From Sclerurus mexicanus (Eukaryota > Chordata > Aves > Passeriformes > Furnariidae): a stretch of DNA of 64,000 nt. The stretch's first letter is position 1; each line of letters opens with the position of its first letter. The notes beneath the pieces were generated by a model, which did not search any database, was not told where the DNA came from, and was given only the letters and a program-made list of their open reading frames with translations. Both the position numbers and the translations under genes were made by a program. The stretch spans positions 385,573 to 449,572 of the forward strand of contig VWZF01002523.1 in the NCBI GenBank assembly GCA_013396755.1, written 5' to 3'. Positions 1 to 13,200 of the stretch are shown in pieces.

Positions 1-220
1 GCCCCGCCCTGCAGTCGCAGCCAATCGAAACGCGGGGGGGCGTGTCCCAGACCCGCCCCGCAGTCGCAGCCAATCGGAACGCGGGAAGGGGGCGGGGCCT
101 GCACCGCCGGTGGCGTGATGGTGAGCCGAGCGGAGGGGGCGGGTCCATCAGTGGACATGCCCCTGACCACGCCCCGATAAGTGGACCACGCCCATATCGT
201 GCAGGCCACGCCCACNTTGA
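1..220. promoter_or_regulatory. GC-rich CpG-island-like promoter with duplicated CCAAT element
   Basis: The stretch is very rich in CpG. It contains a 26-bp unit at 11-36 repeated almost exactly at 60-85 (one base differs), and each copy carries a CCAAT core (21-25 and 70-74). GC boxes lie at about 2-9, 53-60 and 88-99, and three CCACGCCC KLF-type motifs lie between 165 and 215. CCAAT plus GC boxes is typical of TATA-less housekeeping promoters. DDR2 ends convergently toward it on the minus strand. In human the gene following DDR2 in the same orientation is HSD17B7, so this is probably that gene's promoter, reading leftward out of the window. That assignment is inference from synteny; no HSD17B7 coding sequence is visible. 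Position 216 is an unknown base. Confidence 0.6.
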
Positions 221-2077
221 GGCAGGGCTTGTTGGGATGGGTACAACGCACCCTGAGCAGGGAGAGGGCATCCGAGGGGAGAGGCAGAGGGATGCCAGTT
301 CCATGGCATGAACAAAGCCTGTCCTCGCCCTAGACACCCTCATCAGGGATAAGACCTCCTCTGCCACAGCCAGCAGGAGCACACGCGGGGAGACCAGCCA
401 GAGCACAGCCCACCACCTCTGCCCACCTTTCTCCTAGACCCAGCGCCGCTGGACCTGTCTCGAGATGGATGCTGAGCCTCAGAGCACCCTCCCTGCCTCC
501 CGAGTTGATGAACAACTGGTGTGGCTCAGCCAGCCAGCCTCCCGAACAGCCTTCCTCCATTCCTTAGGCTGTTACCTGTGTGTACTCCCCAGGCTTCTCC
601 CACACCTCATCTCGGGGCACGGAGTGAAGCCCCAGAGACCCCGGCCTGGGGGGTGCCCACGGAGGAGCGAGAGGACCTGCCTTTGGAAGTGCCACAAGGA
701 AACCATGCAACCAGATTCAAATACCAAGTGTCTCTTCAACAGGTTTGCCCCTACATATAGGTGCATCTACTGAATATATACATGCCTTAGCAATGGAATA
801 CTGGGAACTGCGCCACGCGTGACTGATGGTGCTGAATTAATGCATACAAAAGTATGGAGAGGTCCATGTACCCTCTAAGTACAAAGTTCCTCCTGTTCAG
901 CCACAGGAGGGTCCAGTTTTGGGGTGTGGTGGGTAACTTGCCAGGGCTCCTGGAGGCACATGGCTTTGGCACCTGCCCAGTTTGCTCATGATGCTGACAG
1001 ATCCAGGAGGGTGGACTGGTGCCACACTGCTGTGGGAGGCTCAAGGTGGCAGAGTCCAGCCAGGTGCTTCAGCTGAACTGTGATCCCAGGCTGAGAGCCA
1101 GCAGTGCCCTGCTCCGTGCCCATGGGCTTTTGCAGGCATGGGCATCTGGCAGCAGCCAATGAAGCTCTGCTATGTGCGTTCCTCTCCTGGCAGTGAACAT
1201 GTGCATTAACCCTGGGAGAGGAGGACCTGGAGATTTCCCCATGGAAGTGAAAGGTGCTAACATCCTGCTGCCAGCTGCCATACATCACCCATAGGGTGTC
1301 TAAAATGCAATTCTTGGGCAGTTGAGCCCCTCTGGAGTGGCTGTAGTAGGTGAGGGGATGTCCCCTTGACATGTCCCTCGCTGGGATACCTGCTGCTCTC
1401 TGGCTGACATGGAGGAGCCACAGCTGAGCATGCTGCCTGCACCAGGAGCTGGGTGAGGTGCTGGGAGTGCCATCAGGCTTCTCCCTATGCAACTGGGGTC
1501 TGCCCAGCAGCGATGGTGCTTCCTGCCTCACTGTGTGGCATGTCCAAAGCCCCAAATGTCCGGAGAGTGTTTGTTTTCACCCTGTAATTGCACAGCCCGC
1601 TGAGAGCCGGTGGCAGCTCCCAGCTCCTCCTCAGACAGGTAGTGGCTGTTGGTCGGTCCCTGCTTCAGCAGGCACATACCCACACATATCCCTTCCCCAG
1701 GTGCCTGCCTGGCATGTAGGCTGAGAGCTTTCTTGCAGAGAAAGTCCAGCTGTCCTTCCTCCCCTCCAGTCAGGGAAGAGAAGCTGCTCTGTCCCAGTCC
1801 TTGTCACCAAGAACATGCTGCATCAATAAATAACACTCAACCCAGCCCGCACTGCTCCCAGGCTCAGGTCTGCAAGCGAGCACGAGGTCTGTTTTGTCCC
1901 ACGCTGTGGCTCTCTTTGCTGTCCTTGGGGTTCTCCTCTGAGGCTTCACTGTACAATGAGAACAAGACCAGCTGCCTGGGGTTCATTGCTGAGTCCAAGT
2001 GAAGTGGCTTCAGTTTGCATATGGGGCTCCTCTGGGGACAGGGAGGGATGGGGGCCTGGCTGGGGGGGAGTCAAGGG
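221..2077 (-). other. DDR2: DDR2 3' flank and probable 3' UTR
   Basis: This sequence follows the DDR2 stop codon on the minus strand and probably holds its 3' UTR. I found no canonical minus-strand AATAAA or ATTAAA here, so the end of the transcript cannot be placed. The open frames in this stretch do not resemble known proteins and have no supporting splice structure. I see no repeats or other genes. Confidence 0.4.
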
Positions 2078-5000
2078 TCATTCTTCACTGGCTGAGGCTT
2101 GGAGAAGGCGATGGATGTCCTGGAAGGAGGGACGATCTTTAGTGTCCCGTCTCCAGCAGCTGAGCATTAGCTTATAGACTGAGTCAGGGCACAGTGCAGG
2201 CTGGGGAAGATAGGTCTGCAAAACAAAATGAAGATGGCAAAGGTAGAGAGTTACTGCCACAGAAACTGACATGCAAACTACTCCTCAAGAGACCCATTCC
2301 TAGGGGAGCTCCATCTCTCTGCGCCCCAGGGTGGGAAGCTGTGCCGTTGCACGCCCAGGGACAAGGGGACCTCCAGATAACACAGTGACAGGCCTGGGGA
2401 CACCTGCTTCTGTCTCCGGGGCTGGCTGATTGCTGAAGCAGAATTGGCAAGCAAGTGGTGGCTCGGATTGTGTAAAGTGCTGAGTTTGCTATGCCAGGCC
2501 CTTCCTAGAGGAGTTTTCATCCCATAACTGTCCCACAGCCAAGCTCCCTGTCTAGTCACCTTGAAGTCCCTCCCTAGGTGTCTGATATTCTAGGCACAGT
2601 ACTGCCTGTCCCATCCCATCCCATCCCGTCCCGTCCCATCCTGTCCCATCCCGTCCCGTCCTGTCCTGTCCCATCCCATCCCGTCCTGTCCCATCCCTAC
2701 CTGCCGGCCCTGGTCCCGAAAAAACTCGCCGGTGTTTTCAATGACTTGTTCATCAGACATCTGGGAATAGGGCTGCTCCCGGCAGAGTGTGAAGGTCTCC
2801 CACAGTGTCACACCAAATGCCCACACATCACTGGCTGTCGTGAACTTGCCCTGGCCAGAGGGAGCAGAGCAGGGTTGGGCATGGGCATTACCCCATCCTC
2901 CTCCATAAGCCCTAGGTGCTTATAGTTCAAAACCTCTTTCCGGATGCTTCAGCTTTCAGATTTGGGCCCAGAGGAGCACTTGGTCCCACAGACCTGCTCT
3001 CTGCCTAGGGCTAGACTTTGGTGAACTCCAGGTTTGCCTGGCAGTGACTGCTCTGAGAGCTGGGGCTTGCCAAGGACCCAGCTCCTTGCACAGGTCAAAA
3101 GCAACCCTGCTCCCTCTTCCAGGTCTGACCATGGCCAGGAGAAAATGTCAAGCATCCTGCTTAAAGAATGTCCTACACATCAAAAATCACCATAATCTCC
3201 CCAGCCCGCCTTGAAAAGCTGCTACAACTCCTGCTTTTCACATGCTTCGCCCCAAATCTGGACTGCAGGGAGCAGAGACCTCCCCATCCCTTCTGCACCA
3301 CCCAACCCGAGGAAAGAAGACAGTGAGCATCCCCAGAGCCACATCAGTGTCTGTCAGAGGACCCCAGTCCCTGTGTACCAGCAGGATGCTCTCCCAGGAC
3401 ATCCAGCGGATGGGGAGCACTGCTCGCCCCTGGATGCGGTAGTAGTCCCCGCTGTAGAGATTCCTGCTCATGCCAAAGTCGGCTATCTTGATGGTGTACT
3501 GCTTCCCCACCAGGCAGTTGCGCGTGGCCAGGTCTCGGTGCACAAAGTTGAGGGAGGAGAGGTACTTCATGCCAGAGGCTATTTGGGTGGCCATGAACCG
3601 CAGATCGCTGCCAGGGGGACAAGGGAGGGCTGAGGTGCTGGGAAGGACAGCAGCCAGGGGGTACACAGCCCTCAGTGGAGTGTCCCATAGCTGGGCAGGG
3701 TGCTGGGAATGAGCAGCCCTGCCCACCCCTGCCCATCCTGGGCAGCACTACCTGACGGTGGGCACGTGGCCAGCGGCGGGGCTGCCAGCCTGCTGGCGGG
3801 ACAGGAACTGGTTGAGGTCTCCGTTCTCCATGTACTCAGTGATCATGCACAGAGGGTCATCTGTGATGCACACTGCCAGCAGCCGGATGATGTTTGGGTC
3901 CTTCAGCCGCGACATGATCTTGATTTCCTTCAGAAAATCATTCCTTTCCAAAACAGAAACCACACGGATTGGATAGACAGACCCAGAGGGGCACAGAGGT
4001 GTGCACAGACTGGCCAAGTGTGCCACCCACCCACCCAAACCTCATGGGAGACCTGCAGGTCTCCTCCCCTAGGGCTGAGGGCCATGACGGGGAGCTCAGG
4101 GCTGATCCATGCATGGCTGCAGTGGGGACTTGACAGGCAGATGGGCACTGGGGAGCTGGCTAGGATCAAGAATCCTGACACTTGACAGTCCAGAATGCCC
4201 AGACAGCTCAGACATGTGGTCCTTGCAGCTGCACCAAGTGCCCGGCTGCTGGAGGCAGGGATGCTTTTCAACCTTCCCAGCTCTCATGGTGGAGCTCTAC
4301 ATGTGGTGTATGCACCCCCCAGCCCTATACCTGGCGTTCTTATTGGCATCTGCTCGCAGCATCTTCACAGCCACCAGCACAGGGCAGTCAGAGCTGCTGC
4401 CCAAGCCCTCTAGAGCAAAGTCCTTCCCTGTGAACTTCTCCATCCCTTCCACTTCACAGAGATGAACCTGGGGGAGCAAGAGGCAGCCATTATCTTTGCT
4501 GATTGACAGCCCCTGGGACCTGGGAAGAGATTTGTCTGAGCCCTGCTCAGAACAGGTCCACTTCCCACTCACCTCCCCAAACTGGCCTTCCCCCAGCTTC
4601 TCCTTGAAGGTCAGCAGCTTCCTGGGGAACTCCTCGACAGCCACATCCTTGCCAGAGAGCAGGTCCATGGTGAGAGCTGGCACTGAGTAGGTGTTGCCGC
4701 CCGTCACGCCCTGCAGGTTCACGATGTCAGCCTCGGCATAGTGTGGGACGCCCTCGGGGACGCTGGCCTGGGGTGGCTTCACGGGGCTGCTGCAGCCTGG
4801 GGGGACATAGCAGGACCAGCTCTGCCATGGGCATCCTGCCCTGCACCGTCTGCTCCCTGGTGGCTGCTCACACTCCAGCCAATGGCTTCTCCATCCCTGT
4901 CCTCCCCAGAGCCCCCACACTGCCCCAGCCTGGCCGAGATCCTGTAAGAATTGCAGGCTGCTCCACTCTTTCCCCATCACCAACAAATGCATGGATGCAG

Positions 5001-8000
5001 CCCTGGGCACCAGATGAGAAGGGAACAGTGCCCAACCTCTGGATCACTGAGGAAGTGCCAGAGCATCCTGGGGTGATAGTGGGACACAGGTCAGTCTGGC
5101 GGAGGACATCAGTGATGACTTTCAGTCACAGGCTTTGTGTGACCTCCACATGGGATGCACAGGACTTTGTTTGACCTCTCCTTGCTGTGGCAAAATGTTT
5201 GGAGATTGGCCAAAAGCTGGGGCTTGAGGAGAGGGGCTTCAACAGGCTTAATGTGTATGGTAGATGGCTCTGAGCATGCAGGGTGTCTTGGCTCTCACCT
5301 GTGTCCTCCTCCCCTGAGGTGAACTCGGGCAGCTTGCGGATCAGGCGGGAGGGCTCCTGGTAGTCAGGTCCCAGGGGGAATATGCGGTCATAGGTGGAGC
5401 TGGACTCCTGCTCACTGGAGGAGGAGGAGCGGTTGTGGTTGAACATGCTGGATTCGCTGGGCAGGGAGAGACTGACGGTCATTTCATCATCCAGCATCCT
5501 CCGTGATGCCTGTGGGAGGGGGAAAGGGGAGGAGATAGATGCGCTTTCTACAGCCTGGGCAGGATGGGGTCTCTTGTGTTCCATGGTACCAAGGCTGTGC
5601 CCAAACCTATTCTCTGGTGCCCTGTCCCAGGGTTTCAGCACCTGCCTGGGTTTGTCCTCATGTTTCCCCCTTCTCTTGTCTGCCTCTATGGAGAAGAGTT
5701 TTGCTTCATCACTTCTGTGACTGCCCTTGGTTAGGTGGCAGCTGTGCTGAGACCCCCCAAGGATCCTCTTCCCCAGATCAGCTTCAGGACAGAGGGATGA
5801 ACAAGCTGGCAGGTCCCAAAGTCACCAACCTGCTCAACTAAAACCCCTTGCTTGTGAGATGGGTGCAAATCACAGCCTTGCTGAGGAGAAGAGGGGAGCA
5901 TCAGCCCTTGCATGGAGTCTGCTTTCTCTGTGCTGAGTTTCCAGAAAAACCTGCTAAGGATGAGCCCACTTTCCCTGGAGCACCTCAGGAGGCACTCTGT
6001 ACTTGCCCACCTTTTCCAGCATCTTCTGCCAGAACTGCCGCCACAGGATGATGACAATGATGGCCACCAGGATGAAGATGATCGCCACCAGGCACCCGAT
6101 CAGGATGCGTGTGTTGCTGTCGTCTACCTTGAGCGTGGGGTCTGGCAGGAAAAGGGCACAGCAAGAGTTGGTCACATAAGGGTGTGGGGAGACATCTTGC
6201 CCCTTTTATTGCTCTGATGGGGCACAGCCCCCCAGAACATCCCCCATGCAGCACAGGGTGACATGTTTTCAATGTCTTACCATAGGTGGTGGGGACCACG
6301 GGTGCCTCGGCAGGAGGCACTGAGTTGTTGTACATGGCTGCATCTGGCAAGAGAGGAGAGGAGAGTCTCAGTGGGGGACAGGGGTTCCTCTCCCCTTGAG
6401 CCCCCTGCCCAGGAGGGTTTGGTCCCCACAGACCTCATGGCAATGGGTACCTGACTGGAAGGTGATTTCGCTGAACATCATCCAGGTGTCAGCAAAGTAG
6501 TACTGGCACTTGATGGCACTGGCCATGCGGTGGAGCAGGGCCACAGTGACGAAGCGGGCACTGGGGTTCACATCATCCACGACCAGCACTGAGGAGACAG
6601 TGCTGGGCTCCCACTCACTGGCATCGGCACGGAAGTAGCACTGCACCTCCTTGAAGATCTTCACCCCTTTGGCAAACATGTTGTTGCAGTGGACCTGTGG
6701 GGCAGCCTGTCAGTGCGGCCACAGAGGGGGACGGGGATGGGTGACAGGATGGGGGATGTGCGGACCTTCATGGCAGTGAAGTTCCTGATGCGGTCAAACT
6801 CAAAGGTGATCTCCACATAGCCGCTGGTGGTGCTCTCGTTGCGCCAGCCAACGTAGTCATAGCCCGGCCAGACATGGTACTCATGGGTCTGCGTGAAGTC
6901 ATCCAGTCCCGACACCCCATCCGTCAGCTGGCCCAGACCCTCTGTCATGCTGGCACGTGCAAGGGGGAAAAGGGAGCGTGACTCTTGCCAACCCCACAAA
7001 CCTGCCACCACCAAGCAATCCCCTGGCAGCTCCTCACAATCCCTGGGACACTCAGGAGGGTTTGTTGTTATCAGTGTTCTCTCTGGAAAAGGCTGGGGAG
7101 TGCTGAAGGTTTGGAGCACCGCGAGTAAATCCAAAGGAAGGGCTGAGGGTACTTGCCCCATCGTGGTGTCCCCCCCATGATGTGTACCCTCCCCAAGCTG
7201 GTCGTGTTCCCCACTTCAGGGAGACCGCAAGCATTTGCTTTGCTGAGGACCAGCACATCACCCTGACAATGCAGGGAAGAAGCAGCCCCATCCCCTCCTG
7301 CCCAGCGCGACACCCAGTCCTCACCTGTACCCAAAGGCCCCATCGTACACTGAGTCGTTCAGGTAGATGACGGTGCCCCCAGGCAGGATGAGCTGCTGCC
7401 CGGCTGGTGCATTGTAGGACACCAGCCCATCTGCAGGGAGGGAAAGGTGAGTGGATGGACACTCTGTGAATCCCAGGGCCCTGCCAGCCCCCGGTGGGAC
7501 AGACAGCCCTCAGTGGAATGGCCAGTCCCCAGGCTCAGCTCTGGGGGCAAGGGGACAGGCACAGGACTGCACCACCCACCCAGCCAGACGCAGCCGTACA
7601 GTTCCACACGCAGGCAGACACTCATGGAGTGGTCAGTGACAGGGATGAATCGGACAAAGCGGGCAATGAGGGGTGGCTCCAAGTCCTTGAGGACAATGTC
7701 ATAGGGGTTGGTGTTTCCATCTAGCACCTGGAGAGAGAGAAGCATGGTGGGGATGCGCAGAAGGAGCCTCTTCACCCACCATCCAGTGCAGCCCTCACCT
7801 GCCTCCTCACCTGCTTCCCATGCCGGTTCCTCCAAGAGATCCAACGGGTGCCATCCCGGCTGTAGTTGATCTTATACATGGGGGCAAACTCGTTGCCATG
7901 GCCCTCAGCGTGGCGCCCCTGAGTGCCCACTAGTGTGATGAAGTGCAGGGCATGCAGGTCAATCTGCAGAAACTCCTTCAGGTCATTTGGCTCCACTGCG

Positions 8001-10201
8001 GTCTCAGGGCACCAGGCTCCATCGCCATCCTCTGAGTCCAGCCTGCAACCCAGAGTGGCGGAGCTGTTCTCAGACAGCTAAAGCCAGCCCCATGACCTCC
8101 TTCTCCCCTCCGTGGCAGCCGAGACCCTGCCAAGGATGTTGCAGGAGGGTCCCCACACTCACCGGCCGTACTTGGCAGCTGTGGATTCAGACCACTGGCT
8201 GGAGGCTGAAATGTCCTCATCAGGGATGTGCCCTCCTGACATTCCCAAGGGGTACCGACACACCGCTGTAATGAGAGCAGCAGGGCACTGAGCAGGCATC
8301 CCTCCTCACCTTCCCAGCCAAGATACATGTAGAAAATGGCATGAGCTGGGGCACATCCACCATGTCACAGGTACTGCAGTCCTGGCACAGCACTCCCCAT
8401 CCCTCTGGGAGAGGACGAAGCAGGATGAGATGGTTCTGCCAAGACAGACACCTGCCCGAGCAAATGGAGCTGCTGGCCAGAAGCAGATGCCAGTCCAGCT
8501 CGAAGCAAAGCAGGAGCAAGGGGAGGCAGTGCTCCAAGGGCTGACAGGCACACCAGGCACTGTCGCTGGAGATCCTCTCAGTCCTGCTGGCAGGCATCGC
8601 AGCCGCGATGGAGAGCCTGTGAGCTGGCACTGCTATCCCCATGCTCCTTCTTCTGGGGGAACTCAGAGAGCTCTCTCTAGCGGCCAGTCATCCAAAATAC
8701 TCACCTGTGCCGTGGCGCCCCGAAGCTCCCCTCACCTGCCTGGGGGAACAAGTGACAAAGGCGGGCGCTCACCCTCCCCACTGACCCCTAAGCTCCCATC
8801 ACCAGCCCTGCTCTGCCCTGGCTGAGAGTGGAAAAGTACCCGGGGTGGCAGGCAGGCTGCGTCCCCGAGTGGCAGCCGGCTCCCCCCGGCACCGCATCCA
8901 CGCTGCTTCCCAGGAGTTATTTTTTCACGCCTGGCTGCCAAGAGCACTGCTGAAAGGCCGGCTTGTTTAGCTGTGTTTACTGTCTGGCCGCTGGCTCCAG
9001 CCCACCGTGCTCCCTCCACACGCCACCCCGAGCAAACACCCGCACTGAGGAGGCAGGGACCAGGCAGGATGCTGTGCCCAGGCCACCTCCTATCCCCACG
9101 GCCTCCGGCTCGCCTGGTGCTCCACTGGCAAGGAACGTGCATCCCAGTGTGTCACCATTCCTGGGACACCATGCGGCAGGGACCATCTCCTGCTTTAGAC
9201 AGAGGGATGAGCGCGTCTTCATCGTGAACATTGGCAAAGTGGGAGCATCTCTTCTTGTCTCCAGCTGTCCTGTTTGTGATGCTCTGAAGAGCGCATCTCT
9301 GACTGAATTCACATTTAATTCTTAGTGAACATGGAGCCAGCCCAGTTCTTTTGCTCTAGGTAATAACAATCCTGGCTAGGCAAAACCAATGCTGCTAGGC
9401 CTAGATATCTGCGGGAAAAACAGGATTGCCTCCCTAAGTAAGCATTATGCAACCTTCAGGAAAGACCCAGCGAACTTTTCCCACAGACAGAAGAAGCCTT
9501 TGAAGTGACTTGTTGCAGGGATGCCCCTAGGAAACCCTGGTGTGCTGAAGGAGCCTGGGCTGTGTTCAGTCCTGCAGCACAGGATGAACCCTGCGGAAAA
9601 CAGCCTCCTAAACACACTTCTCCCACTGATGGGCAGCACAGTGTTGTGGTTTCTAAGCAGAAGCCAGGCACCCAGTCAAGCCACTTCACTAAAGCCAGGC
9701 TTGGTTTGCTACGAAACCACCAAAGAAAGCAAAACACAGCAGAAAACAACACCCCAGCACCTGGCAGTCTCAAAACTGAGCAGGCTCAATGAACCCCGAT
9801 GGGAAGAGCCCCACCCAGAGCCCAGGGCTCTGGCTGCAGTGCTTTGCCTGTACCCCATGCCCTGCCAGCTGAGAGGTCACTGGTCATCACTGGATCACTG
9901 ACTGCTCTGGGTCACTGCTGGTGGCCAAGCTATGTGCAGGACAGCAGAGTGCCCAGGCATGTGAGGCTTGGGGGGCCGTCATATACTGTTCCCAGAGCTG
10001 GAAAAGTCCTTGAGATGATGGAGATGATGTGAGCCCAAACTCAGACATCCTGGCAGAAGCATAGATCACAGGAACACCCCTCATGGCACCTGCAGCTGCC
10101 TGGTCCCTGTCTCACTTACCGGGGTTGACCTGGGCTCTCACAGACTGCGGGATGTGCAGCAGCAGCAGCAGCAGCAGAGCTGGTCTGGGGGCAGCTGGCA
10201 T
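2078..10201 (-). CDS. DDR2: Discoidin domain receptor tyrosine kinase 2, complete coding region in 16 exons
   Basis: This is a collagen-activated receptor tyrosine kinase of the plasma membrane. Exons on the minus strand, in coding order: 10201-10120, 8265-8163, 8042-7811, 7727-7580, 7430-7325, 6949-6766, 6694-6451, 6343-6281, 6141-6011, 5509-5299, 4796-4573, 4467-4331, 3943-3752, 3607-3379, 2850-2701, 2215-2078. They sum to 2574 nt (857 aa plus stop; human is 855) with every junction in phase. The start ATG opens a leucine-rich signal peptide ending near VRA before QVNPAVCRYPLGM. The discoidin domain follows (exons 2-4), then the discoidin-like domain, then a single membrane helix (ILIGCLVAIIFILVAIIVII) in exon 9. 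The juxtamembrane region has the Tyr-rich YDRIFPLGPDYQEP segment. The kinase shows GEGQFGEV, VAVK, HRDLATRN, DFGMSR and the activation-loop YSGDYYR tyrosines. The C-terminal RPSF motif precedes the stop. A small exon (6343-6281) encodes the stalk. DDR1 is excluded by the closer C-terminal and juxtamembrane match to DDR2. The loop before VAVK and the loop after QFLSR differ in length from the human sequence as I recall it. Confidence 0.97.
2606..2698. repeat. Pentanucleotide microsatellite (TCCCR/CCTGT variants) in DDR2 intron 15
   Basis: About 18 head-to-tail copies of a 5-bp unit alternate between CCCAT, CCCGT and CCTGT. The array ends two bases from the GT of the donor site of the exon at 2701-2850. 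On the transcribed (minus) strand it reads as repeated GGGAT, GGGAC and GGACA, that is, closely spaced G triplets. It is intronic. Confidence 0.9.
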
Positions 10202-10211
10202 GTCGGCAGTC
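10202..10211 (-). other. DDR2: DDR2 5' UTR part of the start-codon exon
   Basis: Ten bases precede the ATG on the minus strand. They are bounded by a pyrimidine-rich tract and CTCTGCAG acceptor, with the AG at 10213-10212. The start-codon exon is therefore an internal exon, and the transcript must begin in a further noncoding exon upstream. Confidence 0.6.
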
Positions 10212-13200
10212 CTGCAGAGACAGAGCCAGGGCTTGTCACACTGAGGGAGCTGAGCTACGTGGAAATGCCAGCCCTGCCTGGGGCAGCCAGCTGAGGATGG
10301 GAGCACTTCCCCTGCATGAGCCCCCTTGTCTCACCTCAGCCTCGGAGGAGCAAAGCCCCAAACCTCACATATGTGACGGTGTTCAAAGGCGTCCTGGTGT
10401 CCCATCCCCTCCGCCACCATCCCTGAGGGTCATGGTATGCCACATCCCTGGAGCTGGCCACATGTAATGGCCACAGGACCCACACAAACCTCCCTGGGCT
10501 CTGCTTGGGGCCGGCGCCATCCAGCTCCACTGCTGGGCAGAAAGGCTCCGGCTGGGCCGCCCACCCTTGGACAGCTTTGAAAGCAAGAAGTTGCACAACC
10601 CCATCATATAAGACAATAATAGCATGTTTCAACAGGCGGTTTCCCTGCCTGCTGGCTTGGGAGAGAGGAGAGCAGATAATCGCCTGAGATTTACGGTGTA
10701 TTTATTGTGACAGGTCTCTGTGGCAAAGTGGATCTCAGGGACATGCGTGATACAGAAAGGTGTGACAGAGGGCATGGGAGGCAGCTTGCACCCACTGCCT
10801 TGAGGGGAGCATGGGATGAGCTGGAGGAGACCTGGGGTCCTGGCAATGGGAGAAAAAGGGCTGGTGCTGGTGGGGCTCCTCCTTGGAGGGTGCAGCCCAT
10901 GGCACAAGGGATCCCCCCAGGACATGCCTGCCCTTGCAATAGGACTGCCACTACAGCCCTCACCCTGGCTCTGGCCAACCTCAGCCACCAGGAATCACCA
11001 GAGTCCGAGAAGTTCCCACTGCACCCACGCGGCTCTGGGGAACCACCATGGGGCTTGGCACCACACCAGGGGATGCACCAGGGATACCCCTAAATGTAAC
11101 CAGCCCTGTCCTCAGCTTCCTGAGCTTTCCCCTTTATTTGCCAAGGGGCCATTTCACACTAGCACCAGATGCAGATCACTCCTCTTTTTATTAAAAAAGG
11201 CTATTTTAATCTAGTTTACATGCACATTAAACTTTGAGGGAACAACTTACTGACCTGGGGGTTTAGGGGACCACAGCTCCTGGCTGCTACCACAGGACTT
11301 GGCTGCTGGGCTAAATCCTAGCCAAACTCACCACACCAGGGATGTCTGGGCTGGGCTGGCACATCCTCAAGGCCAGCCCAACACCAGTGACCCCACAGGT
11401 GGGTGCCTGGTTGTGTCCCTGCATCCTCCCCATGCAGGGACCCACAGCCTTGTCCCCGCCACCAAGAAAAACCCAAACCCAACTGGAGCCATCTGCCACA
11501 CATCAGATGGCTCTATCCCACAAAGCCTAGCTAGGAGGTGCTGGATATGATTCCCTGGTCACTGCCAAAGCCAGGGTTTGGCAGGGAAGGAGGAAGACGG
11601 GCTTGGTGTGACCATGCCAGCAACCCAAGGGGAGTGTAAAACCCTAGGAGCTGCCACCTGCACCCTGCTAGAGGCTCTCTGCACTCCAAAGCATGCTGCT
11701 GGATTCCTGGGGGGTCTCTGCTAAACACCATGAGCTCTGCAGAAGCCACAGGAGGCACTAATATACACTTGGAGCAATTTTTCCCCCTTTATTCCAATTT
11801 TTTTTTTTTTTGAAAAGTACAATATGTGGTTGCTTTTTTTTCCTATTCCCAGCTGGTAAAGTTTAGCTAGTTGCAACTAATTCAGCTGCAACTGGGAATT
11901 TCAGCTGCATTGCCGAAAGGCACACAGGAGGCTCCTGTGTTTGATGATGGCCAGTTCCCCCAAAATTAAAATCTCAATTTCCTTCTGCATTCCAAAAAAT
12001 ATCCAGGGATACTTTTCCCCCACTATTTTTTCAGGCTGAGTAAACTCTTTAAGCATCAGGGTACCAGATGCTGTAATTCCCTGCAGGGAATGCATTTAGG
12101 TTTAGTCTAATATAGGGAAATGATCCCCACGTAGCTGTTGGGAAGTGCTCATCACTCCTTAGGGGAGTGGGGCTGGGGGACAGAGGGGAGACAGTGACTC
12201 AGGAGCCAAGGCTGGGGGCTCAGGGACACGTGGTCACACTGATCCAACAGTACTGGCAACCCAGCTGGAAATCATTTCTGTTCCACCAGCCCTGCAAAAG
12301 GGATGGGTTTACAACGTTTTGACTGAAAATGTTTGCTGAAAATTTTCAATCACTGGAAATTTTTAGTGCAGAGAGTTTTTGGAGCTCCTCCCTGGCATCG
12401 CCCGAGCTTTGAGTTTCTCTTGGCTGCTGCTTTTTTTTGTTTTCCCTTTTTATTTCCCTCCTTTCTTATTCTACTGAAATAACCAGGGAAAATTACCAGG
12501 GGAAAAATTAAATCCACATTTGTTAAGAGACAAACTCCACCTTGGCCATGGTCCCTCTTGCCCTCCACCCATGCCAACTGGTGGGGTCCCCAGCTTGCTT
12601 CCCGGGTGGGCACTGCTGTCCATGCTGGCACTGGAGGAGCATCAGCCATGGAGAGGGGTTTGGATATCTGCACATCCTGGACGTAGGTTTCCCCATGGAA
12701 ACTGCTAGGGTTCCCGTTGCAACTCCCCACCCTTGCATGGGGCTGGGGCTCCCCTCCTGCTGGGATGGCAGGACACGCCAGGGCCACGCTGTAGGGAACG
12801 TCCTCAAGCAGCGAGAGGCTCCCTGTGACCCTGGCCCAAGGCATGTGGTGTTTGGGTAAGGGGGCTCAGGATCCCCATCCCAGCTGGCACTACAGCCCCC
12901 AGCATGCTGTGCCACCGGCGCAGCCTTGGCGGGAGCACAGTGCAGCATGACGGGACCCGTAGTCCTCCTCCCTTCCAAAAATGCCATTTTAGACCTTCTC
13001 CAGGCTGGATGCAGCCCCATTTTCTGCAGCAGCAAGCGCCTCCCCAGCCACGGGCTGCCTGGCTCTGCCTGGGGCACTGCAGCCGTCTCGGGTGCGAGGA
13101 GCAGCTGGCACATCCCCGTGGCTGCCAGCTGCCCTGGAGAGACCTGCCAGGAGCACAGCCCATGGCTAGCGGGGCTGAGGCCATAGTCCTGTGGATGCTG

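Noticed and set aside
10154..10174. CAG/CTG trinucleotide run as a possible disease-type repeat
   Set aside because: It encodes the leucine run of the DDR2 signal peptide and is short.
11186..11793. Minus-strand AATAAA signals as the 3' end of an unknown gene
   Set aside because: They lie in the DDR2 5' UTR intron with no coding exon upstream that could use them; the hexamer is common by chance in AT-rich sequence.
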